DNA of 41,216 bases, from contig JACNLO010000061.1 in the NCBI GenBank assembly GCA_014381555.1, positions 1 through 41,216 on the forward strand. The letters run 5' to 3'. This DNA is from Planctomycetota bacterium. Lineage in GTDB: Bacteria; Planctomycetota; Phycisphaerae; Phycisphaerales; SM1A02. The position numbers were made by a program, and so were the translations under genes. Shown one piece after another: positions 24,443 to 32,337 of the stretch; the first letter of the stretch is position 1; each line of letters starts with the position of its first letter. The notes below the pieces were generated by a model that worked only from the letters and a program-made list of their open reading frames with translations, was not told the DNA's origin and did no database searches.

Positions 24443-25557
24443 ATGCAATTAAGACGATTGGCTGGGGACTCTACCTCACGTGTAGCTGGACATGGTGCAT
24501 TGGAATGTTTTTACCTGTTATTCTCATGCACCGTTATGGATGGCTTGGTTTTTTTGTTTTCTCTATCCCAAACGTAATTGGATGCGCTGTGTTTGGCTAC
24601 ATTGTCAGAACCCCAGAACGATCCAGAGCACTTGTTGAAAAATATAAAACCGCTATGTCACTTTTTGCAATTGTGACTATAGCTTTTCACGTATTTTTCA
24701 TTGCAATGATTGCACTTGTGTACCTCAACGATTATTACTTCCTAATTTCATTATGGCTACCATTACATATTGTTTTGATTAGTGCGTGCCTTGCATTCCT
24801 ACCAACAAAAGTATGGCCGATACTTGCCGCATTTCTTTGGGTGTTTTCTGTTGTCGCTGGACTTTCCTTCCTTCCGTTCAATGAAGTCCCTCAGGGGAAT
24901 TTGCCTTGGCAAGATGCAGTTTGGCTCTTACCAATAACAACCTTCGGTTTCTTATTGTGTCCATACCTTGACCCTACTTTCCACCGCGCTATGCAATGTT
25001 CGCCAAGCAAACATTCGTTTGGCGTATTTGGAGTTACTTTCATTGTGATGATCTGTATAACAACTGCATACGTCGAGATTGCTCCTCCTGGCGTAAGCAC
25101 CACCATGATTACTTTTGGCACTCTTCTTGGTCTACATCTTCTATTGCAGTCCATTTTCACGATAAGCGTTCACATGAAAGAAGGCATTCGTATTGAGAAA
25201 GGAAAGCGAAAAGTTGCATTCATCGCAATTCTCGTATTTGCTTGCCTGATTGCTGTTGTAATTGCGCATCGTTTAGGAGTAGTGTCACCCTCAGGTAATT
25301 GGCTCTCGCATTGGCAAGAGGATTATTTGCGATTCTTCGTATTCTACGGATTAGTTTTTCCGGGGCTTGTTGCAACCTTCATGTTCACAGGAAGATCATT
25401 TACTCCACTTCGAGTGTGGCTCCTTGTCTTCGTTGCATTACTCTCTTTACCGCTTCTTGAAGCCGGATACATCGGCGACCAAGCATGGCTATCTATCTTA
25501 CCAGTCGTTGTATTGTTGACTTGGGCGTTTGCAGATAGACCTAAATCCTTCTCCTAA
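24439..25557 (+). CDS. Polytopic membrane protein of unknown function
   Basis: I do not recognise the family. About ten hydrophobic segments run through the 372 residues, among them MSLFAIVTIAFHVFFIAMIA, LWLPLHIVLISACLAFLP, VAFIAILVFACLIAVVIAHR and LLVFVALLSLPLLEAGYIG. A soluble-looking stretch near 170-190 reads CPYLDPTFHRAMQCSPSKHS. Its start is GTG, in a GTGA overlap with the upstream DUF4442-like gene, so it is probably co-translated. It ends about 70 bases before the convergent secA stop. Confidence 0.75.
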   Translation: MNAIKTIGWGLYLTCSWTWCIGMFLPVILMHRYGWLGFFVFSIPNVIGCAVFGYIVRTPERSRALVEKYKTAMSLFAIVTIAFHVFFIAMIALVYLNDYYFLISLWLPLHIVLISACLAFLPTKVWPILAAFLWVFSVVAGLSFLPFNEVPQGNLPWQDAVWLLPITTFGFLLCPYLDPTFHRAMQCSPSKHSFGVFGVTFIVMICITTAYVEIAPPGVSTTMITFGTLLGLHLLLQSIFTISVHMKEGIRIEKGKRKVAFIAILVFACLIAVVIAHRLGVVSPSGNWLSHWQEDYLRFFVFYGLVFPGLVATFMFTGRSFTPLRVWLLVFVALLSLPLLEAGYIGDQAWLSILPVVVLLTWAFADRPKSFS

Positions 25558-25599
25558 ACAATCCGGCTGGTCGTTCCCTGCTCACCCTGCTCCGTGCAT

Positions 25600-25618
25600 T
25601 TGGCTCTGAGCCAATTTT
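25600..25618 (+). terminator. Weak hairpin between convergent genes
   Basis: TTGGCT-CTG-AGCCAA is followed by TTTT. The stem is only six pairs and the T-run short. It is the only terminator-like structure between the membrane-protein gene (stop at 25557) and secA (stop at 25627). Confidence 0.4.
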
Positions 25619-25626
25619 GGGCGATG

Positions 25627-28600
25627 TTATTTTTTACCGCAACACTTCTTGTATTTATTACCGCTACCACATGGGCATGGTTCATTTCTGCCAACTGACA
25701 TCGTGCTTGTACTTCCGCCCTTCTTAGATACTTCAGATGCCGCGCGAACTGATTGTTCTGCTGGTTTTGGTTTTGCTGGCATCTGTTTTGGTTGTGGTTG
25801 TTGCTTTGGCTGTTGTTTTTGTTTCTGATTTGCAGGTTGCTGGGGAGCACTTACTTGCATTCTTGCTTTGAAGACCAAATCAGTTACTCGATCTTGAACA
25901 TGTTCAAACATCTCATCGAAGAGCCGAGCGCCTTCTCGCTTGTATTCAATCCGTGGATCAAGTTGGCTAAAGGAGCGGAATCCAATCGATTCTCTTGCTT
26001 GATCCATTTGATGTAGGTGATCTTTCCACGCACCATCAAATATTTGTAGTAGCACTGTTCTTTCAAGATGAGCAAGTTCCGCTCGCTGTGCTTGCTTAAT
26101 TTTGTCCGTAGCAACACCAAGCGCATCAACTTCTGCTCTCTCTTTTTCTTTTTCTGAGAGAGCGAAACTCCAGTGTTCACGAAGCCAGGCGTCGATATCC
26201 CCACCACTTTCATCAAGCATTCGTTGAGCACGGCGTTCGTATCGCTCATCATCCCACCGCTCTGCTTCTTCAAGCAAGAATTTTTTCAAGTCTTCTGGAT
26301 TATTTGAAGGCAAGGAATTTGGAGTCCAATCAAGATCATATTTCACTTTCACTCTATTGCAAAAACCTTCAATCGCTTTCGCTGGATCCTGTTGCATCAT
26401 AATGCCGGTCATTTCAATCATGCTTTCAATTGGATACACTCGTTCTCGAGTTTTGTACGTATCCATTGCACGATTCATTACTAACTCTACTGCTTCTTCT
26501 GGTTCGGTATTATCAAAATCTGATGCTTCACACGAAATTTCAAACTTAGATGTAACCCAATTTGCAAGTTCCGTCTGAGCATGCTTAGGAACTAAATACT
26601 GGTCAAGCGGGGCTAAATTTAGAGAGAGTATTTTGGCTGATGCAGCTTCTTGAATCGAAGAAATGATTTCTTCACGGGACAAATTGGTTGCATCTGATAT
26701 CGATAGTTTTGCATCCCACGCTGAGACAGCCCAATCAACTGCTCCTTTATAATCCCATGTGGTTTCATCACGTTCAGAAACTTTTCCGTCTCCCAAATCA
26801 ATTGTATCAGGGAGATATTCACCAATTGTGACACGAATAATTTCAACCGATTCCTCAAGAGAATCTCTGATTATTAATTTGTGCAAGTCTTCTCGGTCTT
26901 TGCCAAGAATTCGTTCTGGTTCAATGCCAACAATTAAGTTTTCTCGAATCCACTCTGTAATACAACTTGCAGAATAAATTGGATCTAGGTAGTTGTATAC
27001 TGAATCAGCAACTGCTTTCTCGATATATTCAAAAATCAATTCACGAATCTCAACACCTTCAAGAACCCGTTGACGTAAATCGTAAAAGATATGACGCTGG
27101 TGATCCATAACTTCATCATATTCAAGTATGTTTTTACGAACTAAAAAGTTTCTCTCTTCCACTTTTCGTTGGGCTTTCGTTATTGCCTTTGTAAGCATGT
27201 TGTGCTCAATAGCAACACCCTCTTTCATGCCCATTTTGCTTAACAATTGCAGCGTTCGAGGGCCTGCAAACATTTGCATAAGATCATCTTCCAAACTTAG
27301 GAAAAATCTGGATGAACCATTGTCTCCTTGGCGGCCACTTCGACCGCGTAACTGATTATCAATTCGCCTTGATTCATGCCGTTCAGTTGCAATAACATGC
27401 AAGCCACCAAGATCTTCTATATTTTCATAAAAACGAATTCTGTGTAGCAAACATGCACCACTGTGGTCTAAATCATTAAGCATTTTGTCAATTTTCATTG
27501 ACGACGCTTTGTCACCATCAACCCACCAGCAACAAGTCGACCACCAATATTCTAGAAGTTGACGATAAATATCTTCGTCTGACATCTCTGATACATCTGA
27601 CTTTCGCAAGCCTAATTCTTTGGATGCGATATGGCGATAGATTCTTTTGACAACGTCTTCTTCACTCATATTCGCGGTCACATCGCTCGGACAAATATCT
27701 GTACGTTTCCAATGCTCAATGAGAACATCGGGGGTAAGTTGATCTAATTTAATATCAGTACCGCGACCTGCCATGTTCGTGGCAACTGTCACTGCACCAA
27801 GATTACCGGCAAACTTAACTATTTCAGATTCTCGTTCGTGTTGCTCTGCATTTAAAACTTCATGGGAAACATTATGTTTTGATTTTAACTCTTGGCTAAG
27901 TTCCTTTGATTTTTCTACACTTGTAGTTCCAACCAGAACAGGCCTTCCAACTTGATACATCGAGTAAATTTCTTTAATCGAGGCAACGAGTTTATCTTTT
28001 TGTGATGTGAAGACAAGGTCATTATGATCATCTCTTATCACTGGAACATTTGTTGGGATTACAATTACATCAAGGCTGTAAATTTCATAAAATTCTGTAG
28101 CTTCAGTATCCGCAGTACCAGTCATGCCAGCAAGTTTTTCGTACAACTTATAAAAGTTTTGAATGGTAATGGTCGCCATCGTTTGCGTTTCTTCCTTGAT
28201 AGGAACGCCTTCCTTTGCTTCAATTGCTTGATGTAAACCATCGGACCATTGCCTTCCGACCATTTTTCGTCCGGTGTTCTGATCAATAATAATGACGCTC
28301 TCCACGCCCTTGTCATCTTCGGCAACCATGTAATCTCGGTCACGTTGATACACTGTATGACCTCGAATTGATTGTTCAAGAAGGTGAGGAACATCCATAT
28401 TCTCGCCTACATAAAATGAGCCAATGTTTGCCTCTCTCTGAGCTTCAGATACACCTTCGTGCGTTAATGTCGCCTTCTTTTTATCAAGTTCAATTTCATA
28501 AAACTGAGTATATCGATCTCGCTCTTTTTCCAATTCAGGTAGTTTTGATTTTTCCGCAGCAAGTTTTGCTTGCATTTTTTTAGTCGCCACCTTATCTACA

Positions 28601-29682
28601 GAATTCCGAATATCACCCTCAAGGCCGCTAATTTGTACAAGACAAGACTGAACTGCTTGATCGGCTTTTGTCCAAGGTTCTTGTTTACCCAATAAAAACC
28701 TAGCAAGGCGATCTGCCATTTCGTAACGGGGCTGTCCCTCATGAGCTTGCCCTGAAATGATGAGAGGTGTTCGAGCTTCATCAATAAGTGTCGAGTCAAC
28801 TTCATCAACGATTGCAATTTGTCTACGTTTCTGCACTTGCTCTTGTACGGACATTTTCATGTTGTCACGCAGATAATCAAAACCAAACTCAGCTGTAGTC
28901 CCGTACACAACATCACAGTAGTAAGCCATTTGTTTAAGTTGCGGATGTTGCATATGCTGCGGGTGAATTGCACCAACAGTCATTCCAAGCATCCTAAAGA
29001 ACGGGAATGTCCAATCACGGTCACGCTGCACGAGATAATCATTCACCGTAACAACGTGCACTTGTTTATTTTCAATTGCAGACAGATAACATGCAAGTGG
29101 GGCAACTATTGTCTTGCCCTCCCCTGTCTTCATTTCGGCAATTTGCCCTTCATATAGCACTACTGCGCCAATCAACTGAACGTCAAAAGGGCGAGCACGA
29201 AACGGCGGCTTCGATTTTGGATAAAGTTCACGAACCGCGTCATACAGTGCTACTGGAATATCAACAAACTGCCAAGCAGGAACTGGTTGAACACTTCCAA
29301 GCAATTCCGCGTCTGGCTTTCGGTCCTCTGTTGAGTCGATTAACGCCTTAGTTTCGTCAAAAAGTTTTCTGGCATCGGCTGGGAGTTGAGAAGAATCAAA
29401 TTCATGAATCGGATTAAATATGTTTCGTATTCCAACTGATCTATCCATCGCTTCTCGAGCGATGGCGAAGACTTCAGGAATTAAATCTTCCGCTGTTTCA
29501 CCCTCTTCAATCCTTTTTCGAAACTCTACTGTTTTTACTTTCAATTGCTGGTCTGTTAAACATCTTGTATCAGCCTCTTTGGTTGAAACCAAATCAACAA
29601 TCCTCATGTATCGTTTTACTAAACGATCATTTCGAGTACCAAATATTTTTTTGCCGATTGTGCCTACTACTGGAACGCCCAT
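25627..29682 (-). CDS. secA: Preprotein translocase ATPase SecA, enlarged form
   Basis: SecA drives secretory proteins through SecYEG. The motor is complete: AEMKTGEGKT (about 183-191), VVTVNDYLVQRD, VYGTTAEFGFDYLRDNM, VDEVDSTLIDEARTPLIISG, LAGMTGTADTEATEF, TNMAGRGTDIKL and RIDNQLRGRSGRQGD. The end is a SEC-C zinc motif (NEPCPCGSGNKYKKCCGKK) after a Gln/Lys/Pro-rich linker. At 1351 residues it is about 450 longer than the E. coli protein. Extra sequence is visible before the Walker A site, between GRGTDIKL and GGLHVIATERH (about 115 residues, including YWWSTCCWWVDGD), and in the C-terminal helical part. AGAGGTGA precedes the ATG. The small exported-protein gene lies 57 bases upstream on the same strand. 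Confidence 0.96.
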   Translation of the reverse strand: MGVPVVGTIGKKIFGTRNDRLVKRYMRIVDLVSTKEADTRCLTDQQLKVKTVEFRKRIEEGETAEDLIPEVFAIAREAMDRSVGIRNIFNPIHEFDSSQLPADARKLFDETKALIDSTEDRKPDAELLGSVQPVPAWQFVDIPVALYDAVRELYPKSKPPFRARPFDVQLIGAVVLYEGQIAEMKTGEGKTIVAPLACYLSAIENKQVHVVTVNDYLVQRDRDWTFPFFRMLGMTVGAIHPQHMQHPQLKQMAYYCDVVYGTTAEFGFDYLRDNMKMSVQEQVQKRRQIAIVDEVDSTLIDEARTPLIISGQAHEGQPRYEMADRLARFLLGKQEPWTKADQAVQSCLVQISGLEGDIRNSVDKVATKKMQAKLAAEKSKLPELEKERDRYTQFYEIELDKKKATLTHEGVSEAQREANIGSFYVGENMDVPHLLEQSIRGHTVYQRDRDYMVAEDDKGVESVIIIDQNTGRKMVGRQWSDGLHQAIEAKEGVPIKEETQTMATITIQNFYKLYEKLAGMTGTADTEATEFYEIYSLDVIVIPTNVPVIRDDHNDLVFTSQKDKLVASIKEIYSMYQVGRPVLVGTTSVEKSKELSQELKSKHNVSHEVLNAEQHERESEIVKFAGNLGAVTVATNMAGRGTDIKLDQLTPDVLIEHWKRTDICPSDVTANMSEEDVVKRIYRHIASKELGLRKSDVSEMSDEDIYRQLLEYWWSTCCWWVDGDKASSMKIDKMLNDLDHSGACLLHRIRFYENIEDLGGLHVIATERHESRRIDNQLRGRSGRQGDNGSSRFFLSLEDDLMQMFAGPRTLQLLSKMGMKEGVAIEHNMLTKAITKAQRKVEERNFLVRKNILEYDEVMDHQRHIFYDLRQRVLEGVEIRELIFEYIEKAVADSVYNYLDPIYSASCITEWIRENLIVGIEPERILGKDREDLHKLIIRDSLEESVEIIRVTIGEYLPDTIDLGDGKVSERDETTWDYKGAVDWAVSAWDAKLSISDATNLSREEIISSIQEAASAKILSLNLAPLDQYLVPKHAQTELANWVTSKFEISCEASDFDNTEPEEAVELVMNRAMDTYKTRERVYPIESMIEMTGIMMQQDPAKAIEGFCNRVKVKYDLDWTPNSLPSNNPEDLKKFLLEEAERWDDERYERRAQRMLDESGGDIDAWLREHWSFALSEKEKERAEVDALGVATDKIKQAQRAELAHLERTVLLQIFDGAWKDHLHQMDQARESIGFRSFSQLDPRIEYKREGARLFDEMFEHVQDRVTDLVFKARMQVSAPQQPANQKQKQQPKQQPQPKQMPAKPKPAEQSVRAASEVSKKGGSTSTMSVGRNEPCPCGSGNKYKKCCGKK

Positions 29683-29739
29683 GCGTCACCTCTTATTATT
29701 GTATTTAAATTTGAAAAGTGGAAAAGAAAAGAAAATCAA

Positions 29740-30006
29740 TTAGCCTAGGAAGGGTGGAGGCAAATTATGTAATTCTTCAATTCCAATTTGTTCTGGGACA
29801 TCCGAAAAAAGGATGCACGCCGAGGTTTGTTCAGGTGCTTCAAGCGATGCCAATGAGGTTTCGGGCGATATGCTTGGATATGCTTCGACAATGACTCTCG
29901 CAATTAGGGCATTTTGTTGTGTCACTGGGAAAGCACCCGTTGTAGAACCCATACAACAGAGCATCACCACAATGGCTGCCAAAGTCATACTACGTTCGTT
30001 CCGCAT
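29740..30006 (-). CDS. Small exported protein of unknown function
   Basis: This 88-residue product starts with a signal sequence (MRNERSMTLAAIVVMLCCMG, cleavage probably in STTGAF). A short mature part follows with ALIARVIVEAYPSISPE, two Cys-free stretches, one Cys in TSACILFSD and a Pro-rich end. I do not recognise it. The frame reaches 30051. The ATG at 30006 is preferred because of the signal sequence and because TATACT ends six bases ahead. It lies directly upstream of secA on the same strand, with no terminator between. Confidence 0.55.
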   Translation of the reverse strand: MRNERSMTLAAIVVMLCCMGSTTGAFPVTQQNALIARVIVEAYPSISPETSLASLEAPEQTSACILFSDVPEQIGIEELHNLPPPFLG

Positions 30007-30018
30007 GTGCACAGTATA
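30007..30018 (-). promoter_or_regulatory. Extended -10 directly before the small exported-protein gene (candidate leaderless start)
   Basis: On the minus strand TGC-TATACT (extended -10 type, hexamer at 30018-30013) ends six bases before the ATG at 30006, and the gap GTGCAC has no ribosome binding site. The divergent ATPase gene has the same layout 80 bases away. Confidence 0.5.
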
Positions 30019-30082
30019 GCAAAACAAAAACTGAATTCTTGGAGTCCTCAAAGTGACTCCTCCATTACGCTTTCAATGAAAG

Positions 30083-30096
30083 TATAATATGCCCCA
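30083..30096 (+). promoter_or_regulatory. -10 element directly before the P-type ATPase gene (candidate leaderless start)
   Basis: TATAATAT at 30083-30090 contains TATAAT (ending eight bases before the ATG) and TAATAT (ending six bases before it). The bases up to the ATG at 30097 have no Shine-Dalgarno sequence. Confidence 0.55.
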
Positions 30097-32250
30097 ATGG
30101 ATCAAATTGAACTTCACGTTGACGAATTGAACTGTGCGGCATGTAGTTCAGCAGTTGAAAAAGCACTTACAGACACTGAGGGAGTTGAATCAGCCGCAGT
30201 TTCTATTACTACAGGAAGAGCAACCATTTCAGGAAACAACCTTAATGGTGAATTGCTCGCAAAAGTAGCAACGGATGCTGGCTACCCCTCGAAGGTGATT
30301 GACGAAGGGATTGACCCAGCAAAGCTGGCCACTGAAATCGAAACGAGACAAAAAAAGAACGCATCCGCATGGAAACGCAGAGCGATTATTGGTGTCGCTA
30401 TTTGGGCCCCATTTGAAGCATTACATTGGAGCGCAGAATCTTTAGGAATTGATGGTCCTTGGATTCCTTGGATTATGTTCTTAGCATCCAGTGCCTCGAT
30501 GATACTTGTAGGAGGTGGCTTCTTTAATTCTGCAATCGGTGCAGCAAAACGAATGCAGACCAATATGGACACACTCATTACAATTGGCGCGTCTTCTGCA
30601 TACTTCTTCTCACTTTTCATTTTTGTATCAGAAAAGTTTTTCGACCAGCAATTAGGTTACCCAATGTACTTCATGGAAGCAGCTGCTCTGCTTGCCATTA
30701 TCAGTATTGGGCATTGGCTTGAAGCAACTTCAACTGCCAAAGCGGGTTCAGCTATTCGGGAGCTCTTAAAGATGCAGCCCGACAAAGCTGAGGTTATCGG
30801 TGAAGATGGCTCAACGACGAGTATTCCAACTGGAGAAGTTGGCGAAGGTGTTCGGCTTCTTGTTCGTCCGGGTAGCAGAATTCCGGTCGACGGCAAAGTT
30901 ATCGATGGCGCAAGTGAAATAGATGAATCAATAGTAACCGGAGAACCACTTCCAGTTGCAAAGAAAATTGGTGACACTTTGATTGCTGGCTCAATGAACA
31001 CAACTGGGCAACTAATCTTAGAAACAACCGTCGATGGAAGGCACACCACTGTTTCCCGTATAGCACAACTTGTCACGAATGCGCAATCAAGCAAAGCAGG
31101 AATACAGAGAATCGCTGACAAGGTTGCTGGAGTCTTCGTACCCATCGTTATCTCAATTGCTGCCATAACGGTCATAGGATGGGTCCTTGCGGGAGATATA
31201 GAAACTGGTTTTGTATCAGCAGTTACAATTTTGGTTATCTCGTGCCCTTGCGCTCTTGGTCTCGCCACGCCCATGGCTGTTATGGTCGCTGCAGGCGAAT
31301 CTAGTTTACGCGGCATTTTGGTTAAAGACGCTGGCTCACTTGAGCTCGCTGGTAAAACCGCCACTGTTATTTTTGACAAAACCGGAACACTAACACTAGG
31401 AAAACCGGTTGTTGATACTGTAGAAACAGAAGGTGATTGTACTTCTGAAGATGTTTTGAAGTTTGCAGCTTCAGTTGAATTACCAAGTGAACACCCAATC
31501 GCAACTGCTATTGTGAATGAAGCTGCAAATCAAAATATCTCAGTCCCAACAGTGCAAGACTTTAAAGCAACGGCAGGAGTGGGCGTACATGGAAAAGTCG
31601 AAGGCAAATCCGTTTCTGTACTTCGTGATGACGCAGCTACGTGCAAAGTTGAACTTGATGGAACAACCATCGGTCGCATCTCAGTATCAGATGAGATTCG
31701 ACCGGAAGCAAAAAACACTATCCAGGAACTGCACTCCTACGGAATCGATGTTCACATGCTATCGGGAGATAGAGCTGAAACTGCAACAAAAGTAGCATCC
31801 GAAGTCGGCATTAAACCTGACAATGTACACGCAGAAGCATCACCTTCTGACAAGACTGAAATCGTCGGTTCGCTCGCACGACCTTCAATGATGGTTGGTG
31901 ACGGCATTAACGATGCCGCGGCTCTTGCGGCTTCAGATGTTGGGGTTGCGATTGCCTCTGGAACAAACGTCGCCATGGAATCTGCGTCTATTATCATTCC
32001 AGCCAACAATATTGAGGCAACCGCAGAATCGATACACATCGCAAAGGACGCATTACGAACGATTAAACAGAACCTCGTTTTTGCCTTTATGTATAACGTT
32101 GCAGCGATCCCACTCGCAGCATTTGGGGTTTTAGGCCAAAATGGACCACTTATTGCTGCAGCAGCGATGGGATTAAGTGATGTTACGGTAATTGGGAACG
32201 CAATACGCCTGAAACATAAGTTGCGTAAACGTCGTATAAAAACGCAATAG
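30097..32250 (+). CDS. copA: Copper-type P1B-ATPase
   Basis: This heavy-metal pump exports copper (probably Cu+) at the cost of ATP. An N-terminal HMA domain carries the CAAC site (residues 13-16). The transport site is SCPCALGLATP (CPC at 383-385). The phosphorylation site is DKTGTLTLGK (Asp at 427), with ESIVTGEPLPV in the actuator domain, the nucleotide-domain motif SEHPIATAIV and the hinge MVGDGINDAAALAASDVGVA. The YN motif of the seventh segment is present (FAFMYNVAAIPLAAFG). In the last segment MGLSDVTVIGNAIRL stands where copper pumps usually have MALSSVSV, so the second Ser is Asp. At 717 residues, length is normal. Copper is inferred from CPC and YN. No chaperone or regulator gene is adjacent. 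Confidence 0.92.
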   Translation: MDQIELHVDELNCAACSSAVEKALTDTEGVESAAVSITTGRATISGNNLNGELLAKVATDAGYPSKVIDEGIDPAKLATEIETRQKKNASAWKRRAIIGVAIWAPFEALHWSAESLGIDGPWIPWIMFLASSASMILVGGGFFNSAIGAAKRMQTNMDTLITIGASSAYFFSLFIFVSEKFFDQQLGYPMYFMEAAALLAIISIGHWLEATSTAKAGSAIRELLKMQPDKAEVIGEDGSTTSIPTGEVGEGVRLLVRPGSRIPVDGKVIDGASEIDESIVTGEPLPVAKKIGDTLIAGSMNTTGQLILETTVDGRHTTVSRIAQLVTNAQSSKAGIQRIADKVAGVFVPIVISIAAITVIGWVLAGDIETGFVSAVTILVISCPCALGLATPMAVMVAAGESSLRGILVKDAGSLELAGKTATVIFDKTGTLTLGKPVVDTVETEGDCTSEDVLKFAASVELPSEHPIATAIVNEAANQNISVPTVQDFKATAGVGVHGKVEGKSVSVLRDDAATCKVELDGTTIGRISVSDEIRPEAKNTIQELHSYGIDVHMLSGDRAETATKVASEVGIKPDNVHAEASPSDKTEIVGSLARPSMMVGDGINDAAALAASDVGVAIASGTNVAMESASIIIPANNIEATAESIHIAKDALRTIKQNLVFAFMYNVAAIPLAAFGVLGQNGPLIAAAAMGLSDVTVIGNAIRLKHKLRKRRIKTQ

Positions 32251-32258
32251 CAGCCAAA

Positions 32259-32312
32259 ATTCCAACGTTGGAATAAATGAGGCAAAAAACTGTAGTACCA
32301 AGTAGCACTTGG
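32259..32312. promoter_or_regulatory. Two palindromes between the ATPase and DUF1800 genes
   Basis: ATTCCAACGTTGGAAT (32259-32274) is a perfect 16-base palindrome. CCAAGT-AGC-ACTTGG (32298-32312) is a perfect inverted repeat 23 bases further on. Neither has a T-run on the plus strand, so operators or processing sites are as likely as a terminator. The DUF1800 start follows at 32338. Confidence 0.4.
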
Positions 32313-32337
32313 AGCATTAAACTCATTGGAGCGAACT

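Noticed and set aside
30657-31379. 240-codon open frame opposite the P-type ATPase
   Set aside because: It is antisense to a well-conserved ATPase core with all motifs intact. Its composition is a mirror of the ATPase codons.
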